Source: Leptospira vanthielii serovar Holland str. Waz Holland = ATCC 700522
GTDB lineage: Bacteria > Spirochaetota > Leptospiria > Leptospirales > Leptospiraceae
DNA: 64,000 nucleotides
Direction of reading: 5' to 3'
Assembly: GCF_000332455.1 (NCBI RefSeq)
Contig: NZ_AOGY02000038.1
Location: 70,736 to 134,735 of the forward strand
Shown here: positions 47,072-56,956 of the stretch, piece by piece
Layout of the letters: each line of letters opens with the position of its first letter
How positions within the stretch are numbered: position 1 is the stretch's first letter
Notes under the pieces: generated by a model
Seen by the model: the letters and a program-made list of their open reading frames with translations, nothing else
Database searches by the model: none
What the model was told of the DNA's origin: nothing
Position numbers and translations under genes: made by a program

Positions 47072-47731
47072 ATGGAGAAACCTTTAGAATTTTTAGTAAG
47101 AGAGCCCAAGGCTCCTAGTGAAAACCCTCCATTGTTACTTTTGTTACATGGAGTGGGTAGTAACGAAGAAGACCTTTTTTCCTTAACGAACTATCTTCCC
47201 GAATCCTTACTTATAGTATCTGTTCGAGGTCCTTTGACTTTAGGTAGAAATAGTTTTGGGTGGTATGAAGTGTTATTCACGACTGGCCAACCGAAAATTA
47301 ATTTAGAACAAGAAAAAGAAAGTCGGAGGCTTCTGCTTCAATTTTTAGATTTTCTAAAGCTGAATTACAAATTTGATGAATCGAATGTTTGGATTGGTGG
47401 ATTTAGTCAAGGTGCCATCATGTCTTATTCCATTGGTCTATTGTATCCTGAAAGAATCAAGGGAATCATTGCGCTGAGTGGGCGATTGTTGGAAGAAAAC
47501 AAAGCACAAGTAAACATCTCAGAGAAGGTTCTAACTAAAAAGATATTTATTTCTCATGGTACAAATGATCGAGTTTTGTCCGTTGAGTTTGCTAGGTCCG
47601 TAAAAGGATATTTAGAATCGATAGGCGTCCATCCTCATTATCAAGAATATGAAGAAGGCCATAGTATCAATCGAGAGATGTTGAAAGATTTAATCCAATG
47701 GTTGGAAGTGGGGTTGGGAAATCATAACTGA
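47072..47731 (+). CDS. Phospholipase/carboxylesterase-family hydrolase
   Basis: A 219-residue alpha/beta hydrolase. The nucleophile is S112 in GFSQGA, the acid D166 in GTNDRV and the base H197 in EGHSI. The oxyanion region is LLHGVGSNEEDL (about 25-36). The family includes small esterases and lysophospholipases. It lies 17 bp after the dioxygenase with AAGGATAAGG before its ATG, so the two are probably cotranscribed. Confidence 0.9.
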   Translation: MEKPLEFLVREPKAPSENPPLLLLLHGVGSNEEDLFSLTNYLPESLLIVSVRGPLTLGRNSFGWYEVLFTTGQPKINLEQEKESRRLLLQFLDFLKLNYKFDESNVWIGGFSQGAIMSYSIGLLYPERIKGIIALSGRLLEENKAQVNISEKVLTKKIFISHGTNDRVLSVEFARSVKGYLESIGVHPHYQEYEEGHSINREMLKDLIQWLEVGLGNHN

Positions 47732-47990
47732 AGATTAAAATAGAATTTATATTTAAGTTTTTTTTAACAGCTAGGGTTACAGTTCGTGGCATATCATTTT
47801 TAATCGAACATTGTTGTCCTTGATCTATCTATTGTAATTATTTTGATTCGTTATTTCGCCTCACCTTCTTTATCCAATTGCAAACATATACTAATTCTCT
47901 TATTTTTAAATCTTTGGTTTGGATTGAAGATTTTAGAACTATAAACGTATGTAGACAAACAAACGCACATAGAACGATAATTGCCAACTT

Positions 47991-48114
47991 TTGCGTCTAT
48001 TAGCCCCATTTGCGTGGTTAATTGCATTACGCTTATTTCCCACTTGTGCTGTAATTAACGCCTACCTCTAGCGATTACGCAGAGAATTTTGGCGACTGTG
48101 CGCATTGCGTCTAT
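47991..48114. repeat. Short direct repeats in intergenic region
   Basis: TTGCGTCTAT occurs at 47991-48000 and 48105-48114. ATTACGC occurs at 48026-48032 and 48074-48080. Related words (TTTGCGTGG, TTAATTGC and its near-complement GTAATTAA) fill the space between. It may be a degraded repeat element, but no known class was recognised. Confidence 0.45.
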
Positions 48115-48190
48115 CTCGCAGCAGCATCTACTCCATATAAAATCAACAAAGCATGAAACTTAAAGGTAAATATGCCAATGATCATAATAC

Positions 48191-48232
48191 AAGAAAACCT
48201 ATAGACTAAATTAGTGGTCCATAGGTTTTCTT
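48191..48232. terminator. Bidirectional hairpin between esterase and purB
   Basis: AAGAAAACCTAT pairs perfectly with ATAGGTTTTCTT around an 18-base loop. The A-rich and T-rich stem ends could serve transcripts from either side. There is no separate T-run. Confidence 0.55.
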
Positions 48233-48289
48233 GGGAATCAAATTTTAATTCGCTTAACGTCCGTTAATGATCTTGTGAATTTTGGAATC

Positions 48290-49594
48290 CTAATCAATAA
48301 TCCCTAATCGTTTAAAAATAAGAGGAATCCGTTCCAAGTAAGGTTTGATTTGAAATATTTCATCCAAATCACTATCCTTTAGGATTGCCGAACATCTTGG
48401 ATCTTGTTTCAAAAGATCACGAAGATTTTTGGATTGGTCACCCCAGACTGCCATTGCATTTTCTTGGACGATGAGGTAGGCATCTTCCCTAGAAATCCCA
48501 CCTTTTTCAATCAGCCATAACAAAACTTTTTGAGAAAAAATCAGACCACGAGTTACGTTTAACGTACGTTCTGTGGCATCAGGATACACATGAAGTCCCT
48601 TCAGCACAAAGTTCATTTTTTCTAAAATGTAATCAAGGGCAATGGTGGAATCTGGAAGAACAATTCGTTCGGCAGAGGAATGAGAAATATCTCTTTCATG
48701 CCAAAGTCCCACGTTTTGTAATCCGACGTTTACGTTAGAACGAATGACTCTGGAGATTCCAGAAATACGTTCACAGACAACGGGATTACGTTTGTGAGGC
48801 ATAGCAGAAGATCCTTTTTGGCCTTTAGCAAATGGCTCTTCTACTTCTCGGCCTTCAGTTTTTTGTAAGAGGCGAATTTCCGTTGCCATACGATCTAAAC
48901 TCGCAGCCACAACACCAAGAACCGACATATAATATGCATGCCGATCGCGTGAGATCACTTGTGTTGCAATCGGATCGACTTTCAGGCCAAGTTTATTTAA
49001 AACATATTCTTCAATTTCTAAGTCAATATTGGAATAAGTTCCCACTGCCCCGGACAATTTACCTACCGCAATTTGTTCGCGCGCATCTTTCATCCGTTCT
49101 AAGTTACGTGTCATCTCAGCAAAGAAGAGAGCAAACTTTAATCCTAAAGTCATTGGCTCTGCATGGATTCCATGAGAACGTCCGATACAAGGAAGGTCTT
49201 TGTACTCTTTTGCTTTTTCTTTTGTTGTTTGTAAAAGTGTTTCGGTTCTTTGGATGAGAAGGTCCATTGCTTGGACCATTTGTACGCAAAGGGCTGTGTC
49301 TCCTACGTCACTGGAAGTTAAACCGAAGTGAACATGACGGCCAGCAGGCCCAATATAAGAATTCAGGTTTGTCAAATAAGCAATCACATCATGGTGGACC
49401 TTAGATTCTATTTCTAGAATTTCATCTACATTGAATTTTGCCTTTTGTTTGATGGTTTCGAGGTCTTCTTTGGGAACCTCTCCTCGGTTGGCACGTGCCT
49501 CGCAGGCATAAATTTCAATATCTGTCCAAATTTTAAATTTGTTCTCTAATTCCCAGATGGCGGAAATCTCTGGGTGGCTATAACGATCGATCAT
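48290..49594 (-). CDS. purB: Adenylosuccinate lyase
   Basis: Catalyses two fumarate-releasing steps of purine synthesis. The 434 residues carry the fumarase-superfamily signature GSSAMPHKRNP (261-271, catalytic Ser), H141 in SHGIHAEP, and TSSDVGDT (93-100). The length fits the short bacterial PurB. It starts with ATG at 49594 and diverges from fabG across 108 bp that should contain both promoters. Confidence 0.97.
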   Translation of the reverse strand: MIDRYSHPEISAIWELENKFKIWTDIEIYACEARANRGEVPKEDLETIKQKAKFNVDEILEIESKVHHDVIAYLTNLNSYIGPAGRHVHFGLTSSDVGDTALCVQMVQAMDLLIQRTETLLQTTKEKAKEYKDLPCIGRSHGIHAEPMTLGLKFALFFAEMTRNLERMKDAREQIAVGKLSGAVGTYSNIDLEIEEYVLNKLGLKVDPIATQVISRDRHAYYMSVLGVVAASLDRMATEIRLLQKTEGREVEEPFAKGQKGSSAMPHKRNPVVCERISGISRVIRSNVNVGLQNVGLWHERDISHSSAERIVLPDSTIALDYILEKMNFVLKGLHVYPDATERTLNVTRGLIFSQKVLLWLIEKGGISREDAYLIVQENAMAVWGDQSKNLRDLLKQDPRCSAILKDSDLDEIFQIKPYLERIPLIFKRLGIID

Positions 49595-49702
49595 AAGGGC
49601 AGTCTTTCATTAGAAACTTCTCTTTCAACTGGGAATTTTACGATTGCCGAACGATGTTCGAGATTCAAGTTTAGAATCTAGTAATAAATCCTAGGGGGGC
49701 AT

Positions 49703-50470
49703 ATGTCCAAAGAATTCGAAGGAAAAGTAGCACTGGTAACAGGAGCTGCCTCTCCCATTGGTTTGGGAAGAGCTATCGCAAACCGTATCGCATCGCATGG
49801 TGCAAGTTTGGTGCTTGTTGACTTGAATCAGGAAAAAATTGAAGAGGCTGCAAGAGAAGTAGAAGCAAAATTTGGTGTGAAGGCAATTGGTGTTGCTTGT
49901 AACGTAACAAAACCAGAAGATTGTGACGCTGCTATTAGCAAAACAAAAGAAGCTTTTGGAAAATTAGACTTTCTTGTGAACAACGCGGGAGTTTTGAAAG
50001 ATAACCTTCTCATTCGTATGTCTGAACAAGAATACGACTTCGTTATGGATGTGAACTGTAAGGGAGTTTTCCTTATGACTAAATCCGCAAGTAAATTGAT
50101 TCTTAAATCTGACTCTGGTCGGATCGTAAATATCTCCTCAGTTTCTGGACTTACAGGACAACCAGGACAAGCAAACTACTCTACTTCCAAAGCCGGAGTG
50201 ATTGCTTTAACTAAAGTTTCTGCTCGTGAATTTTCAGGAAGAAACGTTCTAGTAAACGCAGTTTGCCCTGGATACGTTCAAACAGAAATGACAGGAACAC
50301 TTTCTAAAGAAGTGCAAGAAAAGTTGACTGATCCTTCAGTGATCCCACTCAAACGTCCAGGAAAACAAGAAGAGATCGCATCTGCTGTTAAGTTTTTCTT
50401 AAGTAACGATGCATCTTACATTACTGGAACTTACCTCCGTGTTGACGGTGGTGCAGCTATCGGGATGTAG
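49703..50470 (+). CDS. fabG: 3-oxoacyl-ACP reductase-like short-chain dehydrogenase
   Basis: NADPH-dependent reductase of 255 residues, likely serving fatty-acid elongation. The catalytic residues are S146, Y159 and K163 (YSTSK). The cofactor loop is [10 protein letters not shown] (13-22), slightly longer than the standard TGxxxGIG. NNAG (93-96) and the VDGGAAIGM end match FabG. AGGGGGG lies before the ATG. Other SDR roles are possible, and a second FabG-like gene is at 20255. Its last 14 bases overlap the end of the convergent M23 gene. Confidence 0.88.
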   Translation: MSKEFEGKVALVTGAASPIGLGRAIANRIASHGASLVLVDLNQEKIEEAAREVEAKFGVKAIGVACNVTKPEDCDAAISKTKEAFGKLDFLVNNAGVLKDNLLIRMSEQEYDFVMDVNCKGVFLMTKSASKLILKSDSGRIVNISSVSGLTGQPGQANYSTSKAGVIALTKVSAREFSGRNVLVNAVCPGYVQTEMTGTLSKEVQEKLTDPSVIPLKRPGKQEEIASAVKFFLSNDASYITGTYLRVDGGAAIGM

Positions 50471-52421
50471 ATTTTTTATCCTTTGCCTTGGGTGCGGTTG
50501 TGATCGATTTGGTCGCCTTTTGCACCTTAGGCGAAGATGGTTTGGATTTAGTTTCTTTCGTATTTTTTTTATCTTTAACAGTTTCTATGTTTAGATTGTC
50601 TGTAGCGGGTTTCTTTTTTTCCTCAGGCACGGGTGGTGATTGGATTTCATAATCATAACGAACAGTAGAACTCCAATTTCCTGCAAAATCTCTGACACTC
50701 GCAAGCACAGTATGTTTCCCTGGTTCGTATAAAATTTCTGGTTCAAAGATTTCTAAACGTCCATCTTTTGGAAAAAACTCTGCCTTTCCTGGAATTCCAT
50801 CTACAGTGATATCAAATCCATCAGGCATAATTCCTGATCCAACATCCACTGCCTTTAGATACAAAGCAAAGTCTTCTCTTGGATATACCGTTTTATTCAT
50901 AAATTCATGCAGATAAATATTCGGCGGTGTTTGGTCAGAAAGAACTACGAAGAGGCCTGTTTTACGAAGTCTTACTTTGAAAAACTGACCCCAAGAACTA
51001 AAAGAAGATCCATTGATTTTTTTTACCTTCCCATCAGCTAAAACTTCATACAAGTCAGCAGAGTTAATATCTTTCGATTTAGGAACCTTTACATAAAGAT
51101 CATAACCTAAATTGAAGTCTTTAAAATCGGGTCCAATTTTGTATACACTGGAGAGTTGATTGAGTCCTTGTGTATTGATTTGGATTTGTTCTTGGGCTTC
51201 GATTTCAAAAAATGCCTTTGAATACACTGCATTGACTGGGAAAAATAATTCTACCTTAGTATCCTTTGACTTAAAGGTTGTATAACGATCGTAATACACG
51301 TTATATTTCCATTCTTTAGTAACAATATGACTATAGTCACCTTGGTCTTTGAGAATGTAAAAGGAGGCGAAGGACATTTGTCCACCCATTCCCGTTGCCC
51401 GGATGGTAATTTCTTTTGGTTCTCCCATTCGCATCTGTTCGCTATCAAGAAGACCTTGTTCACGACCATTACTTCTCATACCCAAAAGGTCATTACCATC
51501 GCGAGTATGGAGATAATATGAAAATGGGTTTCCATTGGGTTTACTTACAGAACTATCATAAAGCAAAACATTTTTTCTTGTATGTTCTTTTAGAATTTTA
51601 GAAAGTTGGAATCCTTGCAAAACGTTTTCACCAATTAACATATCTAAGGTGAAAATACCTAAACGATTGCTATTGGATTTTTGATGGATTGCAATTTGGA
51701 TTCCCACCTTGCCTTGGATAAAAAGTGTAGGAGTTTCCGATAATTCAAATCGGTTTCCACTGGATTCATAAAATGGAATTTCGACAGTTTCGTTTCTGCC
51801 ATTGATGAAAGTGCGCGGTGTCTGCGGTGTGATGCGTAATGCATTAAATACAATTGGTTCTGCCACATTGTAACCCAAACCATAATGCATAGGATTGTAA
51901 TATACATTATCTTTAAAAAGTTCGAAATGAAGGTGAGGGGGACCTACGCCCGTATCACCCGAGAATGCGATAGTTTCACCTGCTTCTACTTCCACCGCTT
52001 CTGGAAGTGCAATATCAAAGTCGGTTCGATCTTTGTATCGTTTTGCTTGTTTTGATTTTAAAATTTGTTTAATAATTTTCTGAGAAAACTTATGCAAATG
52101 GCCATAACGAGAGGTCATCCCATCATCGTGTTGCAAAAATAGCGCATAACCAATGCTAGTCCATCTTCTTTGGACTCGAGTTACTTTTCCATTTGCAACG
52201 GCAAGGATAGGAATGCCGATTTTACCGCCTGTGGAAAAATCCTGACCCATATGAAAATGGCCGGTTCTAAATTCTCCAAAGGCACCGGTAATAGAATCGT
52301 ATCCTTTTACTGGCCAAAGGTATGGGTTTTTTAAAACAAAACCTGGCGGGAAATCAGAGACAGATATTGCAGAGAGAGGATAAAAAGAAAGTATAAGTAC
52401 TAATACGAAGGAACGCAACAT
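50457..52421 (-). CDS. Exported M23 family metallopeptidase
   Basis: A 654-residue protein with a signal peptide (about 1-20). The M23 domain (about 40-180) shows HMGQD (H57, D61) and HLHFE (H163, H165), the zinc ligands of LytM-type endopeptidases that cut peptidoglycan cross-links. A helical insertion (about 110-140) sits between them. The remaining 450 residues include several beta-sandwich-like segments (VKAVDVGSG...[19 protein letters not shown] style, about 530-605) and end in a Lys/Thr/Ser-rich tail. The long C-terminal part may bind cell wall or partner proteins. Confidence 0.87.
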   Translation of the reverse strand: MLRSFVLVLILSFYPLSAISVSDFPPGFVLKNPYLWPVKGYDSITGAFGEFRTGHFHMGQDFSTGGKIGIPILAVANGKVTRVQRRWTSIGYALFLQHDDGMTSRYGHLHKFSQKIIKQILKSKQAKRYKDRTDFDIALPEAVEVEAGETIAFSGDTGVGPPHLHFELFKDNVYYNPMHYGLGYNVAEPIVFNALRITPQTPRTFINGRNETVEIPFYESSGNRFELSETPTLFIQGKVGIQIAIHQKSNSNRLGIFTLDMLIGENVLQGFQLSKILKEHTRKNVLLYDSSVSKPNGNPFSYYLHTRDGNDLLGMRSNGREQGLLDSEQMRMGEPKEITIRATGMGGQMSFASFYILKDQGDYSHIVTKEWKYNVYYDRYTTFKSKDTKVELFFPVNAVYSKAFFEIEAQEQIQINTQGLNQLSSVYKIGPDFKDFNLGYDLYVKVPKSKDINSADLYEVLADGKVKKINGSSFSSWGQFFKVRLRKTGLFVVLSDQTPPNIYLHEFMNKTVYPREDFALYLKAVDVGSGIMPDGFDITVDGIPGKAEFFPKDGRLEIFEPEILYEPGKHTVLASVRDFAGNWSSTVRYDYEIQSPPVPEEKKKPATDNLNIETVKDKKNTKETKSKPSSPKVQKATKSITTAPKAKDKKSTSR

Positions 52422-52511
52422 CAGATTTCACTATAATTTTCGGCTCTTATGGTGAAAAGACTTATAAGAATCGAGGGGTGTTAGTCATTTTCCCCTCGGT
52501 TGCGGAGATTT

Positions 52512-53294
52512 TTATTTAAAAACTGGTCTACGTTTTTCCTTTAGAGCCGTCATTGCTTCGAGTAGATTATCAACAACACCGGGTTGTTCAAAAGATTTGA
52601 TCGTATCTTTTTTATACTGTTCTAGGTTTGCTAGAAGCGCCGCATTTAATGTATTCTTTGTAGAACGATAAGCAGCAGAAGGAACTTTTGAAAGTGTTTC
52701 CAATTTTTTCAAAGCAATTTTTCTTACCTCTTCCGGGGTCGGAGCAATTTCATCGATGAGTCCAATTTTTTTAGCTTCAGCACCTTTGTAAGTAGTTCCT
52801 TCCAAACATACTTCTGCCCAATACCTTGGATCCACACACATTTTGATACGATCAATAAAACTTCCAGGTAAAGGTAGACCAACATTCACTTCTGTAAATC
52901 CGATCCTTCCCTTTCCATCCAACATATACTTAAAATCGGATGCTACAGTGATTACTGCTCCACCACCCATCGCATGGCCTGTGACTTCAGTAATTAATGG
53001 TTTGTCAAACTTTACGAGTTCCCCAAAAAGAATTACAATTCCACCAACTTCATCAATCAGTTTGTCTCGGCTAGTAGAGAGTAGGTTTTCAGCATCAAGA
53101 CCATTACAAAAAAACTTTGGGTTATCCGTGGTAAGGATGACACCTCGTTTGGAGTTATCGGCTTTGATTTCCTTTAAGATATCACCGAGGTCTTTCATGT
53201 TTTGACCAGTTAGTGAGTTTTGATCATTCATTTGAAAGCGAATGATTTCGCCTTTACCGTTGGGAATATCGATGACTTCGCGTTTGTAGTTCAT
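52512..53294 (-). CDS. Enoyl-CoA hydratase/isomerase family protein
   Basis: A 260-residue crotonase-fold protein. The oxyanion-hole segments FFCNGLDAENLL (about 62-73) and GHAMGGGAVI (about 105-114) are present. The usual catalytic Glu pair is not obvious in the KGRIGFTEVNVGLPLP region, where one Glu is seen, so it may be an isomerase rather than a hydratase. It probably serves beta-oxidation. It ends in KEKRRPVFK, the common crotonase tail. Confidence 0.85.
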   Translation of the reverse strand: MNYKREVIDIPNGKGEIIRFQMNDQNSLTGQNMKDLGDILKEIKADNSKRGVILTTDNPKFFCNGLDAENLLSTSRDKLIDEVGGIVILFGELVKFDKPLITEVTGHAMGGGAVITVASDFKYMLDGKGRIGFTEVNVGLPLPGSFIDRIKMCVDPRYWAEVCLEGTTYKGAEAKKIGLIDEIAPTPEEVRKIALKKLETLSKVPSAAYRSTKNTLNAALLANLEQYKKDTIKSFEQPGVVDNLLEAMTALKEKRRPVFK

Positions 53295-53333
53295 TGTTTA
53301 CTTCTTTTGTTTTTGTTTTCTGAAAAATTATGA

Positions 53334-54293
53334 TTAGGGTGTTGATGGATTTGATATCACAGAACCAGAATTAGGTGGTAAATCTTCTGGATTTTTGGGA
53401 ATAGAAGGCTCTTCTGGAATCACCGGCTCATTGATTGGGATTTGTATTTTAACTTCACTCAGAAGAGTAGGAGCAGGTGGTCTTTCTTTACCGCCATCTT
53501 TTACAAATTTTTCTTTTTTTTCTTTTTTCCGCTGCTCTTCTTTTTTCAGGTCTTCCATTCTTACGTATTCATCGAATTCGTTGGGAGCCATAAACACTAA
53601 CATTTTCTCTTCATCAGTTGCATGTTCAATGAAAGCCCCCATGTGACGGCCCGCAATAAATACAACTCTCTCATGACCCAGAAAAATTTTCATTACACGT
53701 TCGAATACTTCTACTTCGTCTTTTCCTAATTCTGGAACAACACGAACATCAAAACAAATACGCTCTGCTTGAATGGATTTTAAAAAATTAGGAGTGAAGA
53801 TTTTTTTGAATTCTGGAAATACATATCGTTTGAGATTGGCACGACATTGGAATAATACACGTCCATGGCCTCGATCCACTACAACAAAGGACATGTTGTC
53901 TCTAGTTTTGGAAGATTCACTGAACTTATATTCTTCAATAAGGGAATGGATTCTGTCTAGTAGCGGTTGTTTGATCAATGGTTTTACCATATAATCAGTA
54001 AATCCAAGCGCTTTATGATTTGCTATGAAGTTGGAATCTTCTTTAGGAATCATTGCCAAAATAGGAATGTTATGTGTGATTACGTCGCGACGAAGTTCTA
54101 AAACAAATTCTAATTCTTTTTTATCCTTAAAGGTTAAACCCATGAGAATGATATCTGGGTTCGAGGATTTTGCATATTCTTGCACTGTTTGAGAAAACCT
54201 TGTTACGACGACTCGTTGGCGTAAACCAAGGAAGATATTTTCCAAATCCTGTGAGGAATTTAGATCGTTTTCAATCGCCATAATGAAATGCAT
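53334..54293 (-). CDS. Pseudo-receiver domain protein
   Basis: A 319-residue protein. The N-terminal 125 residues have a response-regulator receiver fold (NPDIILMGL at 45-53, DYMVKPL with K104), but the phospho-acceptor Asp position holds Gly (G52), so phosphorylation is unlikely. The middle (about 130-240) is an unrecognised alpha/beta domain. The C-terminus is Lys/Glu-rich and then Pro-rich, probably disordered. It lies 8 bp after the GGDEF/EAL-like gene on the same strand, so they likely form a signalling pair. M1 or M5 could be the start. Confidence 0.78.
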   Translation of the reverse strand: MHFIMAIENDLNSSQDLENIFLGLRQRVVVTRFSQTVQEYAKSSNPDIILMGLTFKDKKELEFVLELRRDVITHNIPILAMIPKEDSNFIANHKALGFTDYMVKPLIKQPLLDRIHSLIEEYKFSESSKTRDNMSFVVVDRGHGRVLFQCRANLKRYVFPEFKKIFTPNFLKSIQAERICFDVRVVPELGKDEVEVFERVMKIFLGHERVVFIAGRHMGAFIEHATDEEKMLVFMAPNEFDEYVRMEDLKKEEQRKKEKKEKFVKDGGKERPPAPTLLSEVKIQIPINEPVIPEEPSIPKNPEDLPPNSGSVISNPSTP

Positions 54294-54301
54294 AATTGAT
54301 T

Positions 54302-55651
54302 TTAAATTAAACCCTCTTCTGATGCAACTCGAAACAAGTTTCCGATTTTCTTTTGTTTTTCTGACAAGATTTTATCTGTCAATACTTCTTTCACCACATC
54401 TTCGTGTATGGAATGCAGAAGTTCAAAATCCCTTTTATAATCAGAAATCGTCATTTTTCCAAAAAGAATGTTTGCTTGGAATTGATAAATTTGGTGTTCC
54501 ATAAGGAACCGCAATGTATCATAATCCTCAACCGCTTCCGCAGTGATTACGGCCTCCCTGTTGTCAGCAAGGCGTTTGCAATAATCAATAAATGCTAGGT
54601 TGTCTAAAAATTTAATTTGGTCTTCTTCGATTTTGAATTTAAAACTAATAGGATCTAGTTTGAATTCTTTGATCATAATTCCGAGATCTAACACAATTTG
54701 GTGGGACTGACTTTTGACACCGAAGTCGTCTGCGGCAAAACTCATTCCATGCGAATAAAATGCTTGGCATACATCCTTTAACGGATAATGCGAATCGTCA
54801 TAGGGTTTTTCTACCAACTCAAATCGAATGTTCTCTGGAAGCAGATCCTTATTTTGAATGAGTTTTTTCAATCGATCCACTCGATTCTGATGGGAAAAAG
54901 TATCAATCAGTGATTGCGGTGAAATATTGAATTTTAAAAGTCCTGGTGCCCCTTCACAGGCAATGATGAGTTTTTCTAAAATCAAAAGTTCAATACGGTT
55001 TAAGTCTTGGTCCGAAGGAATGTCATTAATTAAATCTTTATAACCAATATAGGCACCACCACCGAGAAATACTTCTCCCCCTTTGACAGAATAAGTTTTG
55101 TCTTTTGGATTGAAGATTACTGTCGGTTGGATCATGGCTTCATGAACCGATCCAGAAATGTAAGTGTTTGCTTTATTGTAATAAGTCCAACTCCAACGAA
55201 CTAAGTTATCGTTTAGATTTTTTTCCGAAGATTTATAAAGTTCGTTATAAATTTCATCACTATCAGAAATAAAATTGGATTGCGTTCTTGAGACTCCAAA
55301 ATGAAAGGAGGCCGTTTTATTTTGCATACACTGTTGTTGGAATTTACCAACCGCATTTTCAATATTAGGAAAACGTTCAATGTCCCACTCGAATAGTGGA
55401 GAGATTCCCATAATCAATATGTTTTGTTTTTCTATATGATGGAATCCAAAAGAGATATCTTCTAAATCCAAACAGGCATAAAACTCAGTTCGAAGTAGAT
55501 CCAAAAAATCGGTAAGTTCAAGACCACTGATGTTTTCAAAACGAATGAGAAAGAGTGGTTTCCCTTGGTTCTCTTGGATGAAATATTTTTTGAATACATC
55601 CAAGTCCTTCATACCAAAATAATAGGGACCTGTTAAAAGTTGATTTTTCAA
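54302..55651 (-). CDS. Divergent GGDEF/EAL-type protein
   Basis: A 449-residue protein. The C-terminal half (about 175-420) is an EAL-like domain with these landmarks: GGEVFL where EAL is usual (E193), NIS (N242), ELVE (E278, E281), DDFG (308-311), KLD (K331), TAEAVE (E372) and QANILFG in place of the usual QGYLF. Many metal and catalytic positions of cyclic-di-GMP phosphodiesterases seem kept, although the EAL and QG motifs are changed. The N-terminal part looks like a degenerate cyclase-fold domain without GGDEF. Activity cannot be predicted. It is paired with the pseudo-receiver gene. Confidence 0.78.
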   Translation of the reverse strand: MKNQLLTGPYYFGMKDLDVFKKYFIQENQGKPLFLIRFENISGLELTDFLDLLRTEFYACLDLEDISFGFHHIEKQNILIMGISPLFEWDIERFPNIENAVGKFQQQCMQNKTASFHFGVSRTQSNFISDSDEIYNELYKSSEKNLNDNLVRWSWTYYNKANTYISGSVHEAMIQPTVIFNPKDKTYSVKGGEVFLGGGAYIGYKDLINDIPSDQDLNRIELLILEKLIIACEGAPGLLKFNISPQSLIDTFSHQNRVDRLKKLIQNKDLLPENIRFELVEKPYDDSHYPLKDVCQAFYSHGMSFAADDFGVKSQSHQIVLDLGIMIKEFKLDPISFKFKIEEDQIKFLDNLAFIDYCKRLADNREAVITAEAVEDYDTLRFLMEHQIYQFQANILFGKMTISDYKRDFELLHSIHEDVVKEVLTDKILSEKQKKIGNLFRVASEEGLI

Positions 55652-55739
55652 ATGTAGCCTTCGTATATGATTTGATTCTCAAACGACTTCTTGTAAATTT
55701 ATGAGAATTCTAAAGAAAAGGCAACAAGGATAGTAACTT

Positions 55740-55985
55740 ATGATTAGTTTTATTTGGTTTTTACTGATTGGTCTTGCGGCAGGTTGGCTTGCAGGTCGTA
55801 TTTTGCGTGGAAAAGGATTTGGGCTCATTGCCAATTTGGTGATTGGTGTCGTGGGTTCCTTTTTGGGAGGAATTGTATTTGGGTTATTAGGCTTTCGTTC
55901 TTACGGACTTGTTGCCGAGCTTATTGTGGCAGTGATTGGAGCCATTTTACTGATCTTCATCGCAGGATTGATCAAAAAAAGATAA
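55740..55985 (+). CDS. GlsB/YeaQ/YmgE family (transglycosylase-associated) membrane protein
   Basis: An 81-residue protein with three predicted transmembrane helices separated by Gly-rich turns: GLAAGWLAGRILRG, GLIANLVIGVVGSFLGG and a third helix near the end. These match the family pattern. Members respond to stress in other bacteria; the molecular function is unknown. The ATG has AAGGATAG upstream. Confidence 0.88.
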   Translation: MISFIWFLLIGLAAGWLAGRILRGKGFGLIANLVIGVVGSFLGGIVFGLLGFRSYGLVAELIVAVIGAILLIFIAGLIKKR

Positions 55986-56004
55986 ACCAGTTTGAGTCGA
56001 TTTT

Positions 56005-56029
56005 TTTGCGGTAGTTTCGCTACCGCAAA
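56005..56029. terminator. Hairpin in the convergent gap
   Basis: TTTGCGGTAG pairs with CTACCGCAAA around TTTCG. It is preceded, not followed, by T on the plus strand, so it may only be a stable 3' end. Confidence 0.4.
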
Positions 56030-56045
56030 GATCCAAATCGGAGGT

Positions 56046-56076
56046 AAGACAGGGCGACATAACTCGTCCCTGTCTT
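56046..56076. terminator. Second hairpin in the convergent gap
   Basis: AAGACAGGG pairs with CCCTGTCTT. It stands between the GlsB-like gene and yebC, and could protect or terminate either transcript. The T-run is weak. Confidence 0.45.
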
Positions 56077-56089
56077 TGGGAGAAAAATT

Positions 56090-56833
56090 TTAATCTAACT
56101 CTACACCTTCACCTAACTCAAAGTTGGAACTCACACCCTGCACATCATCATTGGCTTCCAAGTTTTCAATTAACTTCATCACTTTTTCTGCCGTATCTTT
56201 ATCGTTCACTTCTACAGTGGTCATGGGAATGTATTTGATTTCCGATTCTTCCATGTTCAGTCCCTTGGTGGAAAGTGCCGATTGGACTGCTTCGTATTCT
56301 GCAGGAGCTGTAAGTACCACATACATCCCATCGTTGACTTGGATGTCTTCAGCGCCGGCACCCAGTGCCAAATCAAAGAGAGATTCTTCGGAAATTTGAT
56401 CTGCTTTTAGAGTCAGTTGTCCTTTTCGTTCAAAAAGACGAGAAACGGCTCCAGCGTTGGCAAGTGATCCACCGAGTTTGGTTAGAATGCTTTTAATTTC
56501 AGGGGTGGTACGAGATTTTTTATCGGTAAGGACATCCACCATAATGGCAACACCACCCGGTGCGTAACATTCGTACAGGCACTCTTCATACACCATTCCC
56601 TCCAAACCACCGGTGCCCTTTTTGATGGCACGTTCGATATTGTCCTTTGGCATGTTGGCAGCTTTTGCTTTTGTGACAGCTAGGCGAAGTCTTGGATTTC
56701 CTTCTTGGTCTCCACCACCATCTTTTGCTGCTACGGAAATTTCTTTGGCAATCCTTGTAAAGATGGCGCCTCTTTTGGCGTCAATCGCTCCCTTTTTTCT
56801 TCGAATCGTCGCCCATTTCGAGTGTCCTGACAT
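56090..56833 (-). CDS. yebC: YebC/PmpR-family protein
   Basis: A 247-residue protein with the signature N-terminus [20 protein letters not shown] (2-21), [11 protein letters not shown] and [16 protein letters not shown] (about 79-94). Family members were first annotated as transcription regulators; recent work on the family links them to relief of ribosome stalling. The ATG at 56833 fits the family exactly. It diverges from the acyl-CoA dehydrogenase gene. Confidence 0.95.
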   Translation of the reverse strand: MSGHSKWATIRRKKGAIDAKRGAIFTRIAKEISVAAKDGGGDQEGNPRLRLAVTKAKAANMPKDNIERAIKKGTGGLEGMVYEECLYECYAPGGVAIMVDVLTDKKSRTTPEIKSILTKLGGSLANAGAVSRLFERKGQLTLKADQISEESLFDLALGAGAEDIQVNDGMYVVLTAPAEYEAVQSALSTKGLNMEESEIKYIPMTTVEVNDKDTAEKVMKLIENLEANDDVQGVSSNFELGEGVELD

Positions 56834-56956
56834 TGTTTTCTCCCAAGGCTAGGATTTTGGATTCAAAAGATTTTTCAACAGATTTAAGTCGCCCTAGTTT
56901 CTTGACTCAGAGAGAAAATTCCAAAGTACTGTAAAAAAACATCAATAAGGCAACCC

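Larger units (their letters stand above)
47732..48289. other. 558-bp intergenic region with a GC-richer repeat patch
   Basis: No gene is visible. From about 47990 to 48125 the sequence is clearly richer in G and C than its surroundings and contains short direct repeats (listed separately). A 12-bp-stem hairpin lies at 48191-48232 before the purB stop. The left part (47740-47990) is plain A/T-rich sequence. Confidence 0.6.

Noticed and set aside
47732..48289. Integron attC site or CRISPR array in the repeat patch
   Set aside because: The repeats are too short, irregularly spaced and without the attC core or regular spacers.
48832..49257. 141-codon open frame on the plus strand
   Set aside because: Antisense to purB; Leu/Gln-rich mirror of a conserved gene.
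54302..55651. Calling the EAL-like protein inactive
   Set aside because: The EAL and QG motifs are changed, but several Glu, Asn, Asp and Lys positions of the active site appear kept, so activity cannot be ruled out.
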